Origin: Muribaculaceae bacterium
GTDB taxonomy: Bacteria; Bacteroidota; Bacteroidia; Bacteroidales; Muribaculaceae
Assembly (NCBI GenBank): GCA_023663365.1
Contig: JAMPHP010000001.1
Coordinates: forward strand, 730,967 to 794,966
DNA: 64,000 nucleotides
Direction of reading: 5' to 3'
Shown here piece after piece: positions 6,845-15,393 of the stretch (positions are counted from its first letter, which is position 1; the number at the start of each line of letters is the position of its first letter). The position numbers and the translations under genes are program-made. The notes beneath the pieces are model-generated. The model searched no databases, was not told where the DNA came from, and saw only the letters and a list, made by a program, of their open reading frames with translations.

Positions 6845-8833
6845 CTATTTTTTCGACACCTTCATAGCGAAGCCGCCGCTGCGGGCCTGCCACACGGGGA
6901 GCACGGTGGAGGCATCGACCTTCTTGCGCTCTATCACCACGGGCGTGGGGTTTGTCTCCCAGTCGGCATCGGGTGCATCGCGGTAGATGAGAGCCTCGTA
7001 CTCGGCATCCGGGTCGAGGAATGAGAAGTCGACCGATGCCGTGCGGGCATCGTCGCCTGTTGCTCCGGCCACATACCAGGTGTCGCTGTCCTTGGCCTTG
7101 CGGGCCACGGTGATGTAGCGGCCGAGCTCGGCTTCGGGGTAGACGGTGCGAGCCCAGTCGGTGGGGCAGTCGCTCACGAAGGTGAGGGGGCCGGGGTTGG
7201 CCTCGTAGTTCTCAATCATGTCGGAAGCCATCTGCAGCGGAGAGTAGAGAATCACGAAGAGTGCGAGCTGCTTGGCCAAAGTGGTGCATACGCGGGTCTG
7301 TGGCACGATGGGATTTTCAAAAGAGAAAGTGACGGGCGTGAAGTCCATCGGTCCGGCCAGACCGCGCGTGAAAGGCAGCGTCACCGTGTGCGAGGGCGGG
7401 TTGCCGCCGCTGCGGTTCCATGCATCCCACTCCTGGCCGCGCACACCCTCCTGTGTCATGAGGTTGGGGTAGGTGCGCTGAAGGCCTGTGGGCATCACGG
7501 GCTCGTGGTTGTCGATGGCCACACGGTGGCGTGCTCCCTCCTCAATGACCTTGCGGAAGTGACGGACGCCGAACTGCGACGCGTGGCGCTCTTTCTTGTT
7601 GAGCAACGGATAGTCGCAGTAGCCGGTCTTCACATAGTGAACACCTTTGTCGCTGAGGTACTTCATGGCCTCGGTGAGATTGGCCTCGTAGTTGTCGACG
7701 CGGCATCCCGTCTCGTGGTGCGCGATGAAGCCCACGCCCTTGCTGCGGGCGTATGAGCAGATGGAGTCGATGTCGAAATCGTCGTAAGGCTCGGTGAAGC
7801 TGAATTCATAGTTCTCCCAACCTTTGTTCCACCCTTCCACGAGTACACCGCCGAAGCCGTGTCGGGCTGCGAAGTCGATGTATTTCATCACATTTTCGGT
7901 GGTGGCACCGTGCTTGGGGCCGGCTTTCCATGTGTGCGTGCGCATGTGGTAGCCCCACCACACACCGATGTAGCGCTGCGGCACAATCCACGAGGTGTCG
8001 TCGATGGCGCAAGGCTCATTGAGATTAAGCATAATGCGCGAGAGCATCATGTCGCCGTCGTTGTCGGCTATGATGAGAGTGCGCCAAGGCGAGGTACGCA
8101 CGTCGGTCACAAACACTTTCTCGCCCGACGACCATGGAGCAAGGTCGGCCTTGAGCATCGTAGAGCCCGGTGTGGCCTGCACACGCATGGAGGCGTAGTC
8201 GGTGAGGGCAGCCTCATGAAGAGCCATCGACAGGCCGTCGGCTGTCTTGATGGTGACGGGGGTGCTGGCAAGGCCGATGCTGTCGAGAGGCAGCGGGCGG
8301 TATATGCCCTCGTAGTAGTTGACCTTATCGGCAGAAATCGACCAGGACGGATGCGCTTGTGTGAACTTGAACTCTGTGAGCTCGTCGGTGATAGTGAAGT
8401 CGCCGAGCGATTTCGAGCGCGGATATTCGTAGCGGAACCCGAGGCCGTCGTCGAATACACGGAAAGTGACGGCACAGCTACGGCCCGGCGCGAGCTTCTT
8501 CTGCTGCAGCGTGAGCTTCATCTCATTGTAGCTGTTGCGGATTTCCGATTCTTCGCCCCATACCGGCTGCCATACATCATCGGCAGAGGCGCGCTCCACT
8601 TTTTTTATAGAGAAGCCGTCGGCCATGTCGGGGGCATCGGCGAGTCTCAGTCCGAGGCGCGAGGGCTCGAGCACGGCCTTGCCTGCACGCTCGACGCTAT
8701 AGAAAAGTGCCCCGTCGGAGTCGGTGTCGACCGATACGGTGATGTTACCGTCGGGAGAGCTCACGCTCACGGGTTTGCCCCAAAGCGCCAATGAGGCGGT
8801 GAGGGCGATAAAAGATACGATTGCTTTATTCAT
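6845..8833 (-). CDS. GH97 alpha-glucosidase-like glycoside hydrolase
   Basis: A 662-residue secreted enzyme with an N-terminal signal peptide (ends near SLALWG). It has the three-part GH97 layout: N-terminal beta-sandwich (residues about 20-270), TIM barrel (about 290-560) and C-terminal beta domain. The catalytic surroundings match the inverting SusB-type members: HHET at 372-375 and NHEP at 442-445 give the paired glutamates, whereas retaining GH97 alpha-galactosidases have an aspartate nucleophile there. I therefore expect exo-hydrolysis of alpha-glucosides in the periplasm, although activity on other alpha-linked sugars is possible. It follows the phosphodiesterase lipoprotein by 40 bp and probably shares its promoter. 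No SusC/SusD pair accompanies it. Confidence 0.93.
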   Translation of the reverse strand: MNKAIVSFIALTASLALWGKPVSVSSPDGNITVSVDTDSDGALFYSVERAGKAVLEPSRLGLRLADAPDMADGFSIKKVERASADDVWQPVWGEESEIRNSYNEMKLTLQQKKLAPGRSCAVTFRVFDDGLGFRYEYPRSKSLGDFTITDELTEFKFTQAHPSWSISADKVNYYEGIYRPLPLDSIGLASTPVTIKTADGLSMALHEAALTDYASMRVQATPGSTMLKADLAPWSSGEKVFVTDVRTSPWRTLIIADNDGDMMLSRIMLNLNEPCAIDDTSWIVPQRYIGVWWGYHMRTHTWKAGPKHGATTENVMKYIDFAARHGFGGVLVEGWNKGWENYEFSFTEPYDDFDIDSICSYARSKGVGFIAHHETGCRVDNYEANLTEAMKYLSDKGVHYVKTGYCDYPLLNKKERHASQFGVRHFRKVIEEGARHRVAIDNHEPVMPTGLQRTYPNLMTQEGVRGQEWDAWNRSGGNPPSHTVTLPFTRGLAGPMDFTPVTFSFENPIVPQTRVCTTLAKQLALFVILYSPLQMASDMIENYEANPGPLTFVSDCPTDWARTVYPEAELGRYITVARKAKDSDTWYVAGATGDDARTASVDFSFLDPDAEYEALIYRDAPDADWETNPTPVVIERKKVDASTVLPVWQARSGGFAMKVSKK

Positions 8834-8873
8834 GATTATTGTGTATTTGCGTATGAATATGTGATAATGTTTA

Positions 8874-9800
8874 TTACTCGAAAACCTGAGTCATCGGGCG
8901 TCCGATCCACACCTGGGGCTGCTCTAAACCGAGGATTGTGGCCATAGTCGATGCTACGTCGTACTGCATCATGCTCTCTTGAAATTCTCCGCCCTTTTTG
9001 ATGCCTTTGCCTGCGATAATGAATGGCGTCTCCATCTCGGCCATCGTGATGCCTCCGTGCCCTTTGCCGATGCCGCCGTGGTCGGATGTGACGATGAACA
9101 CGGTGTTGTCGGTCATGCCGGCCTCATCTACCGCCTGTACTATGCGGGCAACGTAGCCGTCGACTTCCTTCAGAACCTCATAGTACTCGGGAGTGTCGTG
9201 CCCCACGGCGTGGCCTACGTGGTCGGGATTGTCGAATACGACCGCCAGCAGCGAGGGCTTCTTTTCGGTGATGTATTTTGCAGCCATTTCGCTGAGCTGT
9301 GCAGGCTTGTTGCTTGCGTCGGCTGCATGGGCGTAGTAGCTGAGCGAGAGGGTGTCGACAAGATGCTTGATGCCTTCCCATTCGTAGAGCACACCGATTT
9401 CGGCATCGGGGGCCGCGTCGCGGTAAAGCTGGAATATGGTCGGGAAGATGCCGTTTTTAAGAATCACGCGTGATGGGAGTTCGGGAGTCTGCGAGCCCCA
9501 CTCGGTGTAGCCGTGGAGCTCAGGGCCTGCGCCCATGAACATCGAGGCCCAGTTGACGGCGCTCGACGATGGAAGAGCCGTGCGTTTCTGCAGCGTGTAC
9601 GAGCCCTGCTCCATAAGTGATTTCACAGCGGGCATGTCGGCCTTAGGCAGGCTGTAGGCACCCCAGCCGTCGAGGCCGATGTATACGATGTTGGGAGCAG
9701 AGGCTGCCGCAGGCGTCGCCTCAGAGCTGCTGCACGAGGTCATTGTAGCCGCCACGGCTACCGCGCAAATCAAGCATGAAAAGGACGAAAAAAGCTTCAT
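8874..9800 (-). CDS. alkaline-phosphatase-fold phosphodiesterase lipoprotein
   Basis: A 308-residue exported lipoprotein: signal peptide with lipobox ending TMTSC near residue 23. The rest is an alkaline phosphatase superfamily core of the nucleotide pyrophosphatase/phosphodiesterase type. Metal and nucleophile positions can be seen: Asp in IGLDGWGAYS, Ser in SSSAVNWASMF, DNPDHVGHAVGH, and SDHGGIGKGHGG. The substrate is unknown; it might release phosphate from nucleotides or phosphosugars at the cell surface. It is first in a two-gene unit with the GH97 enzyme and has a consensus promoter upstream. Confidence 0.88.
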   Translation of the reverse strand: MKLFSSFSCLICAVAVAATMTSCSSSEATPAAASAPNIVYIGLDGWGAYSLPKADMPAVKSLMEQGSYTLQKRTALPSSSAVNWASMFMGAGPELHGYTEWGSQTPELPSRVILKNGIFPTIFQLYRDAAPDAEIGVLYEWEGIKHLVDTLSLSYYAHAADASNKPAQLSEMAAKYITEKKPSLLAVVFDNPDHVGHAVGHDTPEYYEVLKEVDGYVARIVQAVDEAGMTDNTVFIVTSDHGGIGKGHGGITMAEMETPFIIAGKGIKKGGEFQESMMQYDVASTMATILGLEQPQVWIGRPMTQVFE

Positions 9801-9837
9801 AAAACAATCTGAATAGTTCTTGGATGCGGAGATGATA

Positions 9838-9869
9838 CAAAATTAATCAAATGGAACTGATTATGCAAA
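9838..9869 (-). promoter_or_regulatory. promoter for the phosphodiesterase-GH97 unit
   Basis: Minus strand TTTG (9866-9869), 20 bp spacer, TAATTTTG (9838-9845): full match to the Bacteroidota consensus. The -33 box abuts the terminator stem of the preceding oxalate unit (9871-9907), so one unit ends exactly where the next begins. Confidence 0.75.
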
Positions 9870-9870
9870 T

Positions 9871-9907
9871 AAAGCGACGCACCTTCGGAGTGAGGGTGCG
9901 TCGCTTT
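9871..9907 (-). terminator. intrinsic terminator after the oxalate module
   Basis: A 13-bp perfect stem (AAAGCGACGCACC with GGTGCGTCGCTTT) around an 11-base loop, 19 bp past the stop of the AEC transporter gene. The minus-strand transcript continues into a short U-rich tail. Confidence 0.75.
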
Positions 9908-9926
9908 TAGAATATTTTTCAGGTGA

Positions 9927-10904
9927 TTAAGCGAAAGCAGTGAGGGCTACGTCGGTGAGCCATATCCACAGCGGGCAGAAGCCGATGAAGAGTATTACCG
10001 AGAGGGTCAGCGACGAGGTGCCGGTGGCCACGTAGGTGTCGTACTCGTCGGCGATAATGATGCCCGAGAATGCCGGGGGCAGGGCAGCTGCCACAACGAG
10101 CATCTTGAGGTTGAGGGCATCCATGTGGAAGAGGAGGCCGAGAGCGAGTACCACGGCGGGCATCACCACCATCTTCATGATAGAGCCGAGCACGGCCTGC
10201 CAGTTGACGGAGAACTTGATGGCCGAGAGCGTGATACCGGCCGAGAATACTGCCATCGAGGCATTTGCTTTGGCAATAAGGTCGAACGACGGGCTCAGTT
10301 CTTTAGGCCAGGGTATCCCGACGAGTACCCAAACCACGGCAAGGATAGGTGCCCATGCCACAGGCTGGGCGAGGGCGTGAAGCACAGGCTTCCAGGCGCT
10401 TTCTTTCTTTGTGGAACCGGGGTTCTGTTTTTCGAGCGAGGCATTCATGAGCGAGAGGCCCACGGGGATGCCGATTGCGTTGACCACGATGCCTACAATA
10501 GCTACCACAAGGGCAACCGAGGGTGAGGTGCCGAATATAGGCTCGAGGACTGCGAAGCCGAGGAAGCCGATTGTGGGCGATCCGCTGATAAGAGCCGAAA
10601 CGGCGGCGTCGGCGCCGGTGTTCTTCTTAAAGCAGTACTTGAATACGAAGTAGACCAGCATGAAGCATGCCATGATGCCGATGGTTGATACCAAGGTGAG
10701 CTTGGCATCGCGGGCAAGATCCTCGCGCGAGGCTTGCACAATCGACACAAACAGGGCTGCAGGCAAGGCGAAGTCGAGCACTACTTTATTGAATTTCTTT
10801 GCATCGGTGCCTGTGAAGGCACCTTTTTTGCCGGCAATGAAGCCTGCAAGCATCACCACGATAATCGGGACGATGGCATATAGTATTACGTGACTGAGAC
10901 CCAT
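9927..10904 (-). CDS. AEC-family transporter, likely oxalate/formate carrier
   Basis: A 325-residue membrane protein with about ten hydrophobic helices in two repeats (LDFALPAALFVSIVQAS, SGSPTIGFLGFAVLEP, FSAGITLSAI, AAALPPAFSGIIIADEY), typical of the auxin efflux carrier superfamily that also includes malate and malonate permeases. It is the last gene of frc-oxc-AEC, 54 bp after oxc, and a terminator follows. In E. coli the AEC gene yfdV sits beside frc (yfdW) and oxc (yfdU), so the same role, bringing in oxalate and perhaps exchanging it for formate, is inferred from context. The well-studied Oxalobacter exchanger OxlT is an unrelated MFS protein. Confidence 0.88.
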   Translation of the reverse strand: MGLSHVILYAIVPIIVVMLAGFIAGKKGAFTGTDAKKFNKVVLDFALPAALFVSIVQASREDLARDAKLTLVSTIGIMACFMLVYFVFKYCFKKNTGADAAVSALISGSPTIGFLGFAVLEPIFGTSPSVALVVAIVGIVVNAIGIPVGLSLMNASLEKQNPGSTKKESAWKPVLHALAQPVAWAPILAVVWVLVGIPWPKELSPSFDLIAKANASMAVFSAGITLSAIKFSVNWQAVLGSIMKMVVMPAVVLALGLLFHMDALNLKMLVVAAALPPAFSGIIIADEYDTYVATGTSSLTLSVILFIGFCPLWIWLTDVALTAFA

Positions 10905-10958
10905 TGTGTTTTGTTGTTAAAGGGTTGATGAATAAGTTGAACCGTGGTCGATGCCCTA

Positions 10959-12701
10959 TCAGACGGTGTAGTCGATCAGGGGTGCGGGGTTGAGGTAGCC
11001 GATGTGGCCCGACTCCTTGCCTGAATCAGCGGCGAGCTGCACGTCGATCAGGCACGGGCGCTTGGCTGCGATTGCCGTCTCGAGAGCGGTTGAGAGCTCG
11101 GCGGTGGTGGTCACGCGGTAGTTGTCGGCACCGAAGCACTCGCCGATGAGATTGTACTGTGCGTTGATATCGAGCGTGGTAGGAGCGGGTGCATCGCCTC
11201 CCGAGGGGTTGACGCCTACGCCGTTGTAGATGCCGCCGTTGTTGAATACGACTACAGTCACAGGGAGCTTGTAGCGGCAAATGGTGGCGAAGTCCATGCC
11301 CGAGAAGCCAAAAGCGGAGTCGCCTTCGATGGCAACAACGCTCTTGCCGGTGGCTACGGCAGCGCCCACGCAGGAGCCCATGCCCATGCCCATGATCGAC
11401 CAGGAGGCACAGTCGATGCGGTGGCGCGGGAGCGACATGTCCACGCTGTCGCGGGTGTCGTCGAGGGTGTTTGCGCCTTCATTCACAAGGATGAGGTCGG
11501 GGTTGGCCTCGAGGATGGGCTTGATCACGGAAAGCGCCGTCCAGTGCGTCATAGGCGAGGCTGTGGCGGCATCGGTGAGACGAGTGGCGAACTTGGCGTT
11601 CTTGGTCTTGGTCTCGGCCTGCAGGCTTGTGAGCCATGCCGGATCGGCGGCCATAGTCTTGCCCTTGAGAGCTGCCAGAATCATGTCGAGCGACTGACCC
11701 ATATCACCTACTACAGGTGCTGCGATGGGCACGTTGCGGTCGATTTCGGTAGGCTCCACGTCGAGCTGGATAAACTTCATGGCGGGGTTCCATTTACCTC
11801 TGCCGAACGAGAGCATCCAGTTGATGCGGGCACCTATTACCATGACGGCGTCGGCCTGCTGCATGATGGTGGAGCGGCAGCTGAGTGCGCTGTACGGGCC
11901 TGCATCGGGCATGAGGCCTTTGGCCATCGACATGGAGAGGTAGGGGATTTTATATGTCTCGACAAGAGTCTTGATTTTATCGTCGACCTGAGCGTAGGCT
12001 GCACCCTTGCCCAAAAGGATGGCGGGGCGCTTGGCTGTGGTGAGGATTTCGACGGCGCGGTCGACGGCAGCTTGAGTAGGAGCTACGGGAGCTGCCACGT
12101 CGACGGGCTCATAGTAGAGCTTTTCGGCATCGGCGGCATCCATGATTTCAGCAAGCGCCGGAGTGGTCATGTCGATATACACGCCGCCGGGTCGGCCGCT
12201 TACGGCTGCGCGGTAGGCACGTGCTACTGCGGCGGGGATGTCTTTTGCATGAGAGCAGCGGAAGGCTGCCTTGACGAAGGGTCGTGCGGCATTGAGCTGG
12301 TCAAGCTGCTCGTAAGTGCCCATGTCCATGTCGACCATCGTGGGGTCGGATGCGCCCGAAATCTGTATCATAGGATAGCAGTTGACGGTGGCGTTTGTGG
12401 TGGCTGTGAGGCCGTTGAGCATACCGAGCGATGATACGGTGAGGAGCACGCCGGGCTTCTTGGTGAGGTAGCCGTGAGTGGCGGCGGCCATGCCTGCCTG
12501 CTGCTCGAAGCGGAAGCCGTAATAGTTCATGCCGAGCTTCTGCATAGCGAAAGCCACTTCCGTGACGGGGATGCCTACGAGACCGTAGACATCGTTGAGG
12601 CCGAGTCGGCGGAGCGATTCAGCGAGTATATACATGCCGGTGACCTGCTCGGGGAAGTGAGGTGCCTGAGCTGTGCCGGTGGTAGGTGTAGTAGTAGTCA
12701 T
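10959..12701 (-). CDS. oxc: oxalyl-CoA decarboxylase
   Basis: Thiamine-diphosphate enzyme that decarboxylates oxalyl-CoA to formyl-CoA and CO2. I start at the ATG at 12701 (MTTTTPTTGTAQ), giving 580 residues, close to known family members; an upstream GTG would add 11 unconserved residues. Motifs in order: catalytic-type Glu in RFEQQAGMAAATHGYL (near residue 66), the central domain around residues 200-340, NEGANTLDDTRD, and the ThDP/Mg motif GDSAFGFSG followed by VVVFNNGG. The directly upstream gene is its partner frc, separated by 79 bp that contain a perfect 13-bp-stem hairpin; the transporter gene follows. Confidence 0.95.
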   Translation of the reverse strand: MTTTTPTTGTAQAPHFPEQVTGMYILAESLRRLGLNDVYGLVGIPVTEVAFAMQKLGMNYYGFRFEQQAGMAAATHGYLTKKPGVLLTVSSLGMLNGLTATTNATVNCYPMIQISGASDPTMVDMDMGTYEQLDQLNAARPFVKAAFRCSHAKDIPAAVARAYRAAVSGRPGGVYIDMTTPALAEIMDAADAEKLYYEPVDVAAPVAPTQAAVDRAVEILTTAKRPAILLGKGAAYAQVDDKIKTLVETYKIPYLSMSMAKGLMPDAGPYSALSCRSTIMQQADAVMVIGARINWMLSFGRGKWNPAMKFIQLDVEPTEIDRNVPIAAPVVGDMGQSLDMILAALKGKTMAADPAWLTSLQAETKTKNAKFATRLTDAATASPMTHWTALSVIKPILEANPDLILVNEGANTLDDTRDSVDMSLPRHRIDCASWSIMGMGMGSCVGAAVATGKSVVAIEGDSAFGFSGMDFATICRYKLPVTVVVFNNGGIYNGVGVNPSGGDAPAPTTLDINAQYNLIGECFGADNYRVTTTAELSTALETAIAAKRPCLIDVQLAADSGKESGHIGYLNPAPLIDYTV

Positions 12702-12719
12702 ATATGTGAGGATATTTGG

Positions 12720-12751
12720 AGTGATGACGCACACACGGGTGCGTCATCACT
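12720..12751 (-). promoter_or_regulatory. intercistronic hairpin between frc and oxc
   Basis: A perfect 13-bp inverted repeat (AGTGATGACGCAC with GTGCGTCATCACT) around a 6-base loop, 18 bp upstream of the oxc start. It is not followed by a U-tract, so it does not look like an intrinsic terminator. Likely effects are mRNA stabilisation, a processing site or tuning of oxc relative to frc. Confidence 0.55.
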
Positions 12752-12780
12752 GATGAGTTTTTACTTTGCGTTTTTACAGA

Positions 12781-14094
12781 TTATTTGGCAGCGGGTTTGG
12801 GGAGAGGTTCTGTGGTGCCGTTTGCCTTGAACTGCGCAATCTGGTCGGGGGTATAGCCGAGAGCGGTGAGGACTTCGTCGTTGTTTCCGCCGAGGCTTGG
12901 TGCGGGGCCGTAGGAAGGCTGATAGTTCGACATTGTGAACGGGCAGCCTACGGTGACGAATTCTCCGATTTCGCCACCCTGATTGATCTTGACGAGGGTG
13001 TTTCCGTCGTAGAGACTTTCGTCGGTCATCACTTCCTTGGTCGAGAGCACGGGGCCTACGGGCACGCCTGCCTTGCCGAGAATGTCGGTGACTTCAAATT
13101 TGGTCTTGTCGGCAGTCCACTGTCCGATGCGCTGGTAGATTTCGTTCTTGTGGCGGTCGCGTGCATCGGCGGTGTTGAAGTCGGGGTTGGTGAGCCAGTC
13201 GGTAAATCCGGTGGCGTTGCAGAAGAGCTCGAAGTCTTTTGCAACGCGCTGGAGCACGATATAGACGTAGTTGTTTGCATCGAGCTCGGTGTCGTAGCCG
13301 CCGGCAGGCTTACATTTGTACGTCCAGCCGAGCACACCGCCGCCTTCGGTATTGCCCGAGCGGGGCACGCAGTCGCCGAATTTTCCGTCGGGGTACTGCG
13401 GGAATTGTGTCAGATAGCCGATCTTGTCGAGGGTAAGCTGGTCGCGCGTCTTGATACGGCAGAGGTTGAGGCAGGCATTGTGCATCGACTGATACACGTA
13501 GACGCCTTCGCCGGTGTGCTCACGCTGGCAAAGAGCGGCGAGCAGGCCGATCAGGAGGTGCATACCGGTGTTGGAGTCGCCAAGAGCGGCGCCCGACTGT
13601 GTGGGGATGTTGTAGTCGCCTTCGAACCAACCTGTGGTCGAAGCAGCGGCGGCTGTTACCTGAGCGATAGGCTCGTATGCCTTAAGATCTTTATATTTCG
13701 AGGATTCGGGGAAGCCTTTGATGGTGCCGTAGATGCAGCGGGGATTGAGAGCGTGCACCACATCCCAGGAGAAACCGAGTTTGTCCATAGCTCCCGGGTG
13801 AAGATTTTCCACAAAGATGTCGGCTTCCTTGATGAGCTTGGTGAGGATTTCTTTGCCGTCGGGAGTCTTGGCATCGAGGGTAAGCGACTTTTTGTCGGAG
13901 TTTAGCTGGAGGTAGTAGTACGAAGGAAGGTCGGGGTTAAACTGAAGTTCCTTGCGTGTGGCATCGCCTACTCCGGGGCGTTCGATTTTGATTACATCGG
14001 CGCCGAGCCAGGCGAGCATCTGTGTACACGAAGGGCCGGACTGTACTTCTGTAAAGTCGACCACCTTAATACCTTGAAGAGGAGCGTAGTTCAT
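12781..14094 (-). CDS. frc: formyl-CoA:oxalate CoA-transferase
   Basis: Class III CoA-transferase that moves CoA from formyl-CoA to oxalate, feeding oxc. The 437-residue length and signatures match the family: N-terminal LQGIKVVDFTEVQSGP with the conserved Gln at 18, GADVIKIERPG, ENLHPGAMDKLG, and the catalytic Asp173 in SGAALGDSNTGMH. The glycine-rich loop that closes over the intermediate is represented by NTEGGGVLGW. It is the first gene of frc-oxc-AEC. An 87-bp gap separates it from glycerate kinase and contains an inverted repeat (TTGGTCG/CGACCAA), but no consensus promoter that I can call. Confidence 0.95.
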   Translation of the reverse strand: MNYAPLQGIKVVDFTEVQSGPSCTQMLAWLGADVIKIERPGVGDATRKELQFNPDLPSYYYLQLNSDKKSLTLDAKTPDGKEILTKLIKEADIFVENLHPGAMDKLGFSWDVVHALNPRCIYGTIKGFPESSKYKDLKAYEPIAQVTAAAASTTGWFEGDYNIPTQSGAALGDSNTGMHLLIGLLAALCQREHTGEGVYVYQSMHNACLNLCRIKTRDQLTLDKIGYLTQFPQYPDGKFGDCVPRSGNTEGGGVLGWTYKCKPAGGYDTELDANNYVYIVLQRVAKDFELFCNATGFTDWLTNPDFNTADARDRHKNEIYQRIGQWTADKTKFEVTDILGKAGVPVGPVLSTKEVMTDESLYDGNTLVKINQGGEIGEFVTVGCPFTMSNYQPSYGPAPSLGGNNDEVLTALGYTPDQIAQFKANGTTEPLPKPAAK

Positions 14095-14181
14095 ACTGAA
14101 TTATTGGTTAAAGGGTAAATTATCGTTTTTTCGGTGTGCATTGGTCGCACATCAAAAAAACGCCCCTGCCGACCAAAAGGT

Positions 14182-15303
14182 TCAGTATGCCACTTTCTTT
14201 GCCGCTTGGCGAAGGTTGTCGGCAGCCTTTGCAGGCATCATTGCCTCGCGCAATGACATTCCTGCCGGCATGGCACTAATAATCTGCTTGAAGCCCGCTT
14301 CGACAAGAGCGTCGGCATCGGCCACGCTGCCTCCTATTGCCACGGTGGGAATGCCAAGTCGCCGCGCCTGCTGCATCACGGAGAAAGGTGTCTTGCCATG
14401 AAGGGTAGAGGCGTCGATGCGGCCTTCACCTGTGATTACCAGGGATGCGTCGAGGATGGTATTCTCGAAGTCGATAGCCTCGAGAATGGCGGGAGCACCC
14501 ATGCGGATGTCGGCGCGGAGGATAGCCGAAAGCCCCGCCCCCAGTCCTCCTGCCGCTCCGGCACCGGCCTCGGCCGATGTGTCGTCGAAGCCGCAGACAC
14601 GCAGCACTGATGCGAAGCAGCGCATCCCTTCGTCGAGGGCATGGCACATGAGGGCATCGGCTCCCTTCTGTGGACCGAAAGTGTAGGCTGCGCCGTCGGG
14701 GCCGTAGAGCGGGTTGTCGACATCGGTATAGAGGGTAAAGCTCACTCTGTCGAGCCCCTGCATACGATGACTGCTGTCGATGCTTACTATTTGAGGCAGG
14801 ATGTCGGCACCGCCGTGCAGTGGCGTGCCGTGCCTGTCGAGAAAGCGGAAGCCTAGAGCGGATAGCAGGCCGCAGCCGCAGTCGTTGGTGGCGCTTCCGC
14901 CCAGGCCGAGCACAATGTGCCTGCAGCCCATGTCGATTGCCGCTGCTATCTGCTGCCCTGTGCCGAAGGTGCTTGTGTGCATGGGGTTGCGCTCCCCGGC
15001 GCTCAGGAGGGTGAGGCCCGAGGCCGCAGCCGTGTCGATGATGGCGGTGCGACGGTCGGCACTTAAGAAGAATCGGGCATCCACGGCGCGGCCAATCGGA
15101 TCGCATACGTTTATGGTGAGAGGGCGTGCGTCGAATGTCGCCGCCAGTGCTTCGCCGGTGCCTTCGCCGCCGTCGGCCACGCTCACTTCCACAATCTCCA
15201 CCTCGGTAAACCGCTCTCTCAATCCGCGGGCACAGGCGGCGTTGGCCTCAGCCGATGAGAGGGAGCCCTTGAATGAGTCGCATGCTATCACTATCTTTTC
15301 CAT
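14182..15303 (-). CDS. glycerate 2-kinase (GarK/GlxK family)
   Basis: A 373-residue type I glycerate kinase: start MEKIVIACDSFKGSLSSAEA, then VADGGEGTGEAL, VLGLGGSATNDCGCG, GGLGAGLSAIL and ITGEGRIDASTLHGKTP. It phosphorylates D-glycerate to 2-phosphoglycerate, the last step of the glyoxylate-tartronate semialdehyde-glycerate route. It lies upstream of frc-oxc on the same strand. In Oxalobacter that route assimilates carbon from oxalate, so its position here is suggestive, but the carboligase and reductase that would be needed are not in the window. Only 35 bp separate its start from the terminator of the preceding MFS gene, so it probably relies on readthrough or a promoter hidden in that hairpin region. 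Confidence 0.93.
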   Translation of the reverse strand: MEKIVIACDSFKGSLSSAEANAACARGLRERFTEVEIVEVSVADGGEGTGEALAATFDARPLTINVCDPIGRAVDARFFLSADRRTAIIDTAAASGLTLLSAGERNPMHTSTFGTGQQIAAAIDMGCRHIVLGLGGSATNDCGCGLLSALGFRFLDRHGTPLHGGADILPQIVSIDSSHRMQGLDRVSFTLYTDVDNPLYGPDGAAYTFGPQKGADALMCHALDEGMRCFASVLRVCGFDDTSAEAGAGAAGGLGAGLSAILRADIRMGAPAILEAIDFENTILDASLVITGEGRIDASTLHGKTPFSVMQQARRLGIPTVAIGGSVADADALVEAGFKQIISAMPAGMSLREAMMPAKAADNLRQAAKKVAY

Positions 15304-15338
15304 ACTGCCGTGTATTGAGCTAAGAGTCTGAAGTGGGT

Positions 15339-15373
15339 AAAAAAAGCGCCGGAGGCATTTGACTCCGACGCTT
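15339..15373 (-). terminator. terminator after the MFS sugar permease gene
   Basis: Stem AAGCGTCGGAG / CTCCGGCGCTT (one G-U pair) with an 8-base loop, followed on the minus strand by a run of seven Ts. It lies 20 bp past the MFS stop and 35 bp before the glycerate kinase start. Confidence 0.75.
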
Positions 15374-15393
15374 CTGTGTGCTATATTTCTTGA

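Noticed and set aside
6845..9800. A polysaccharide utilisation locus around the GH97 enzyme
   Set aside because: No SusC/SusD pair, no hybrid two-component regulator and no further glycan enzymes adjoin it.
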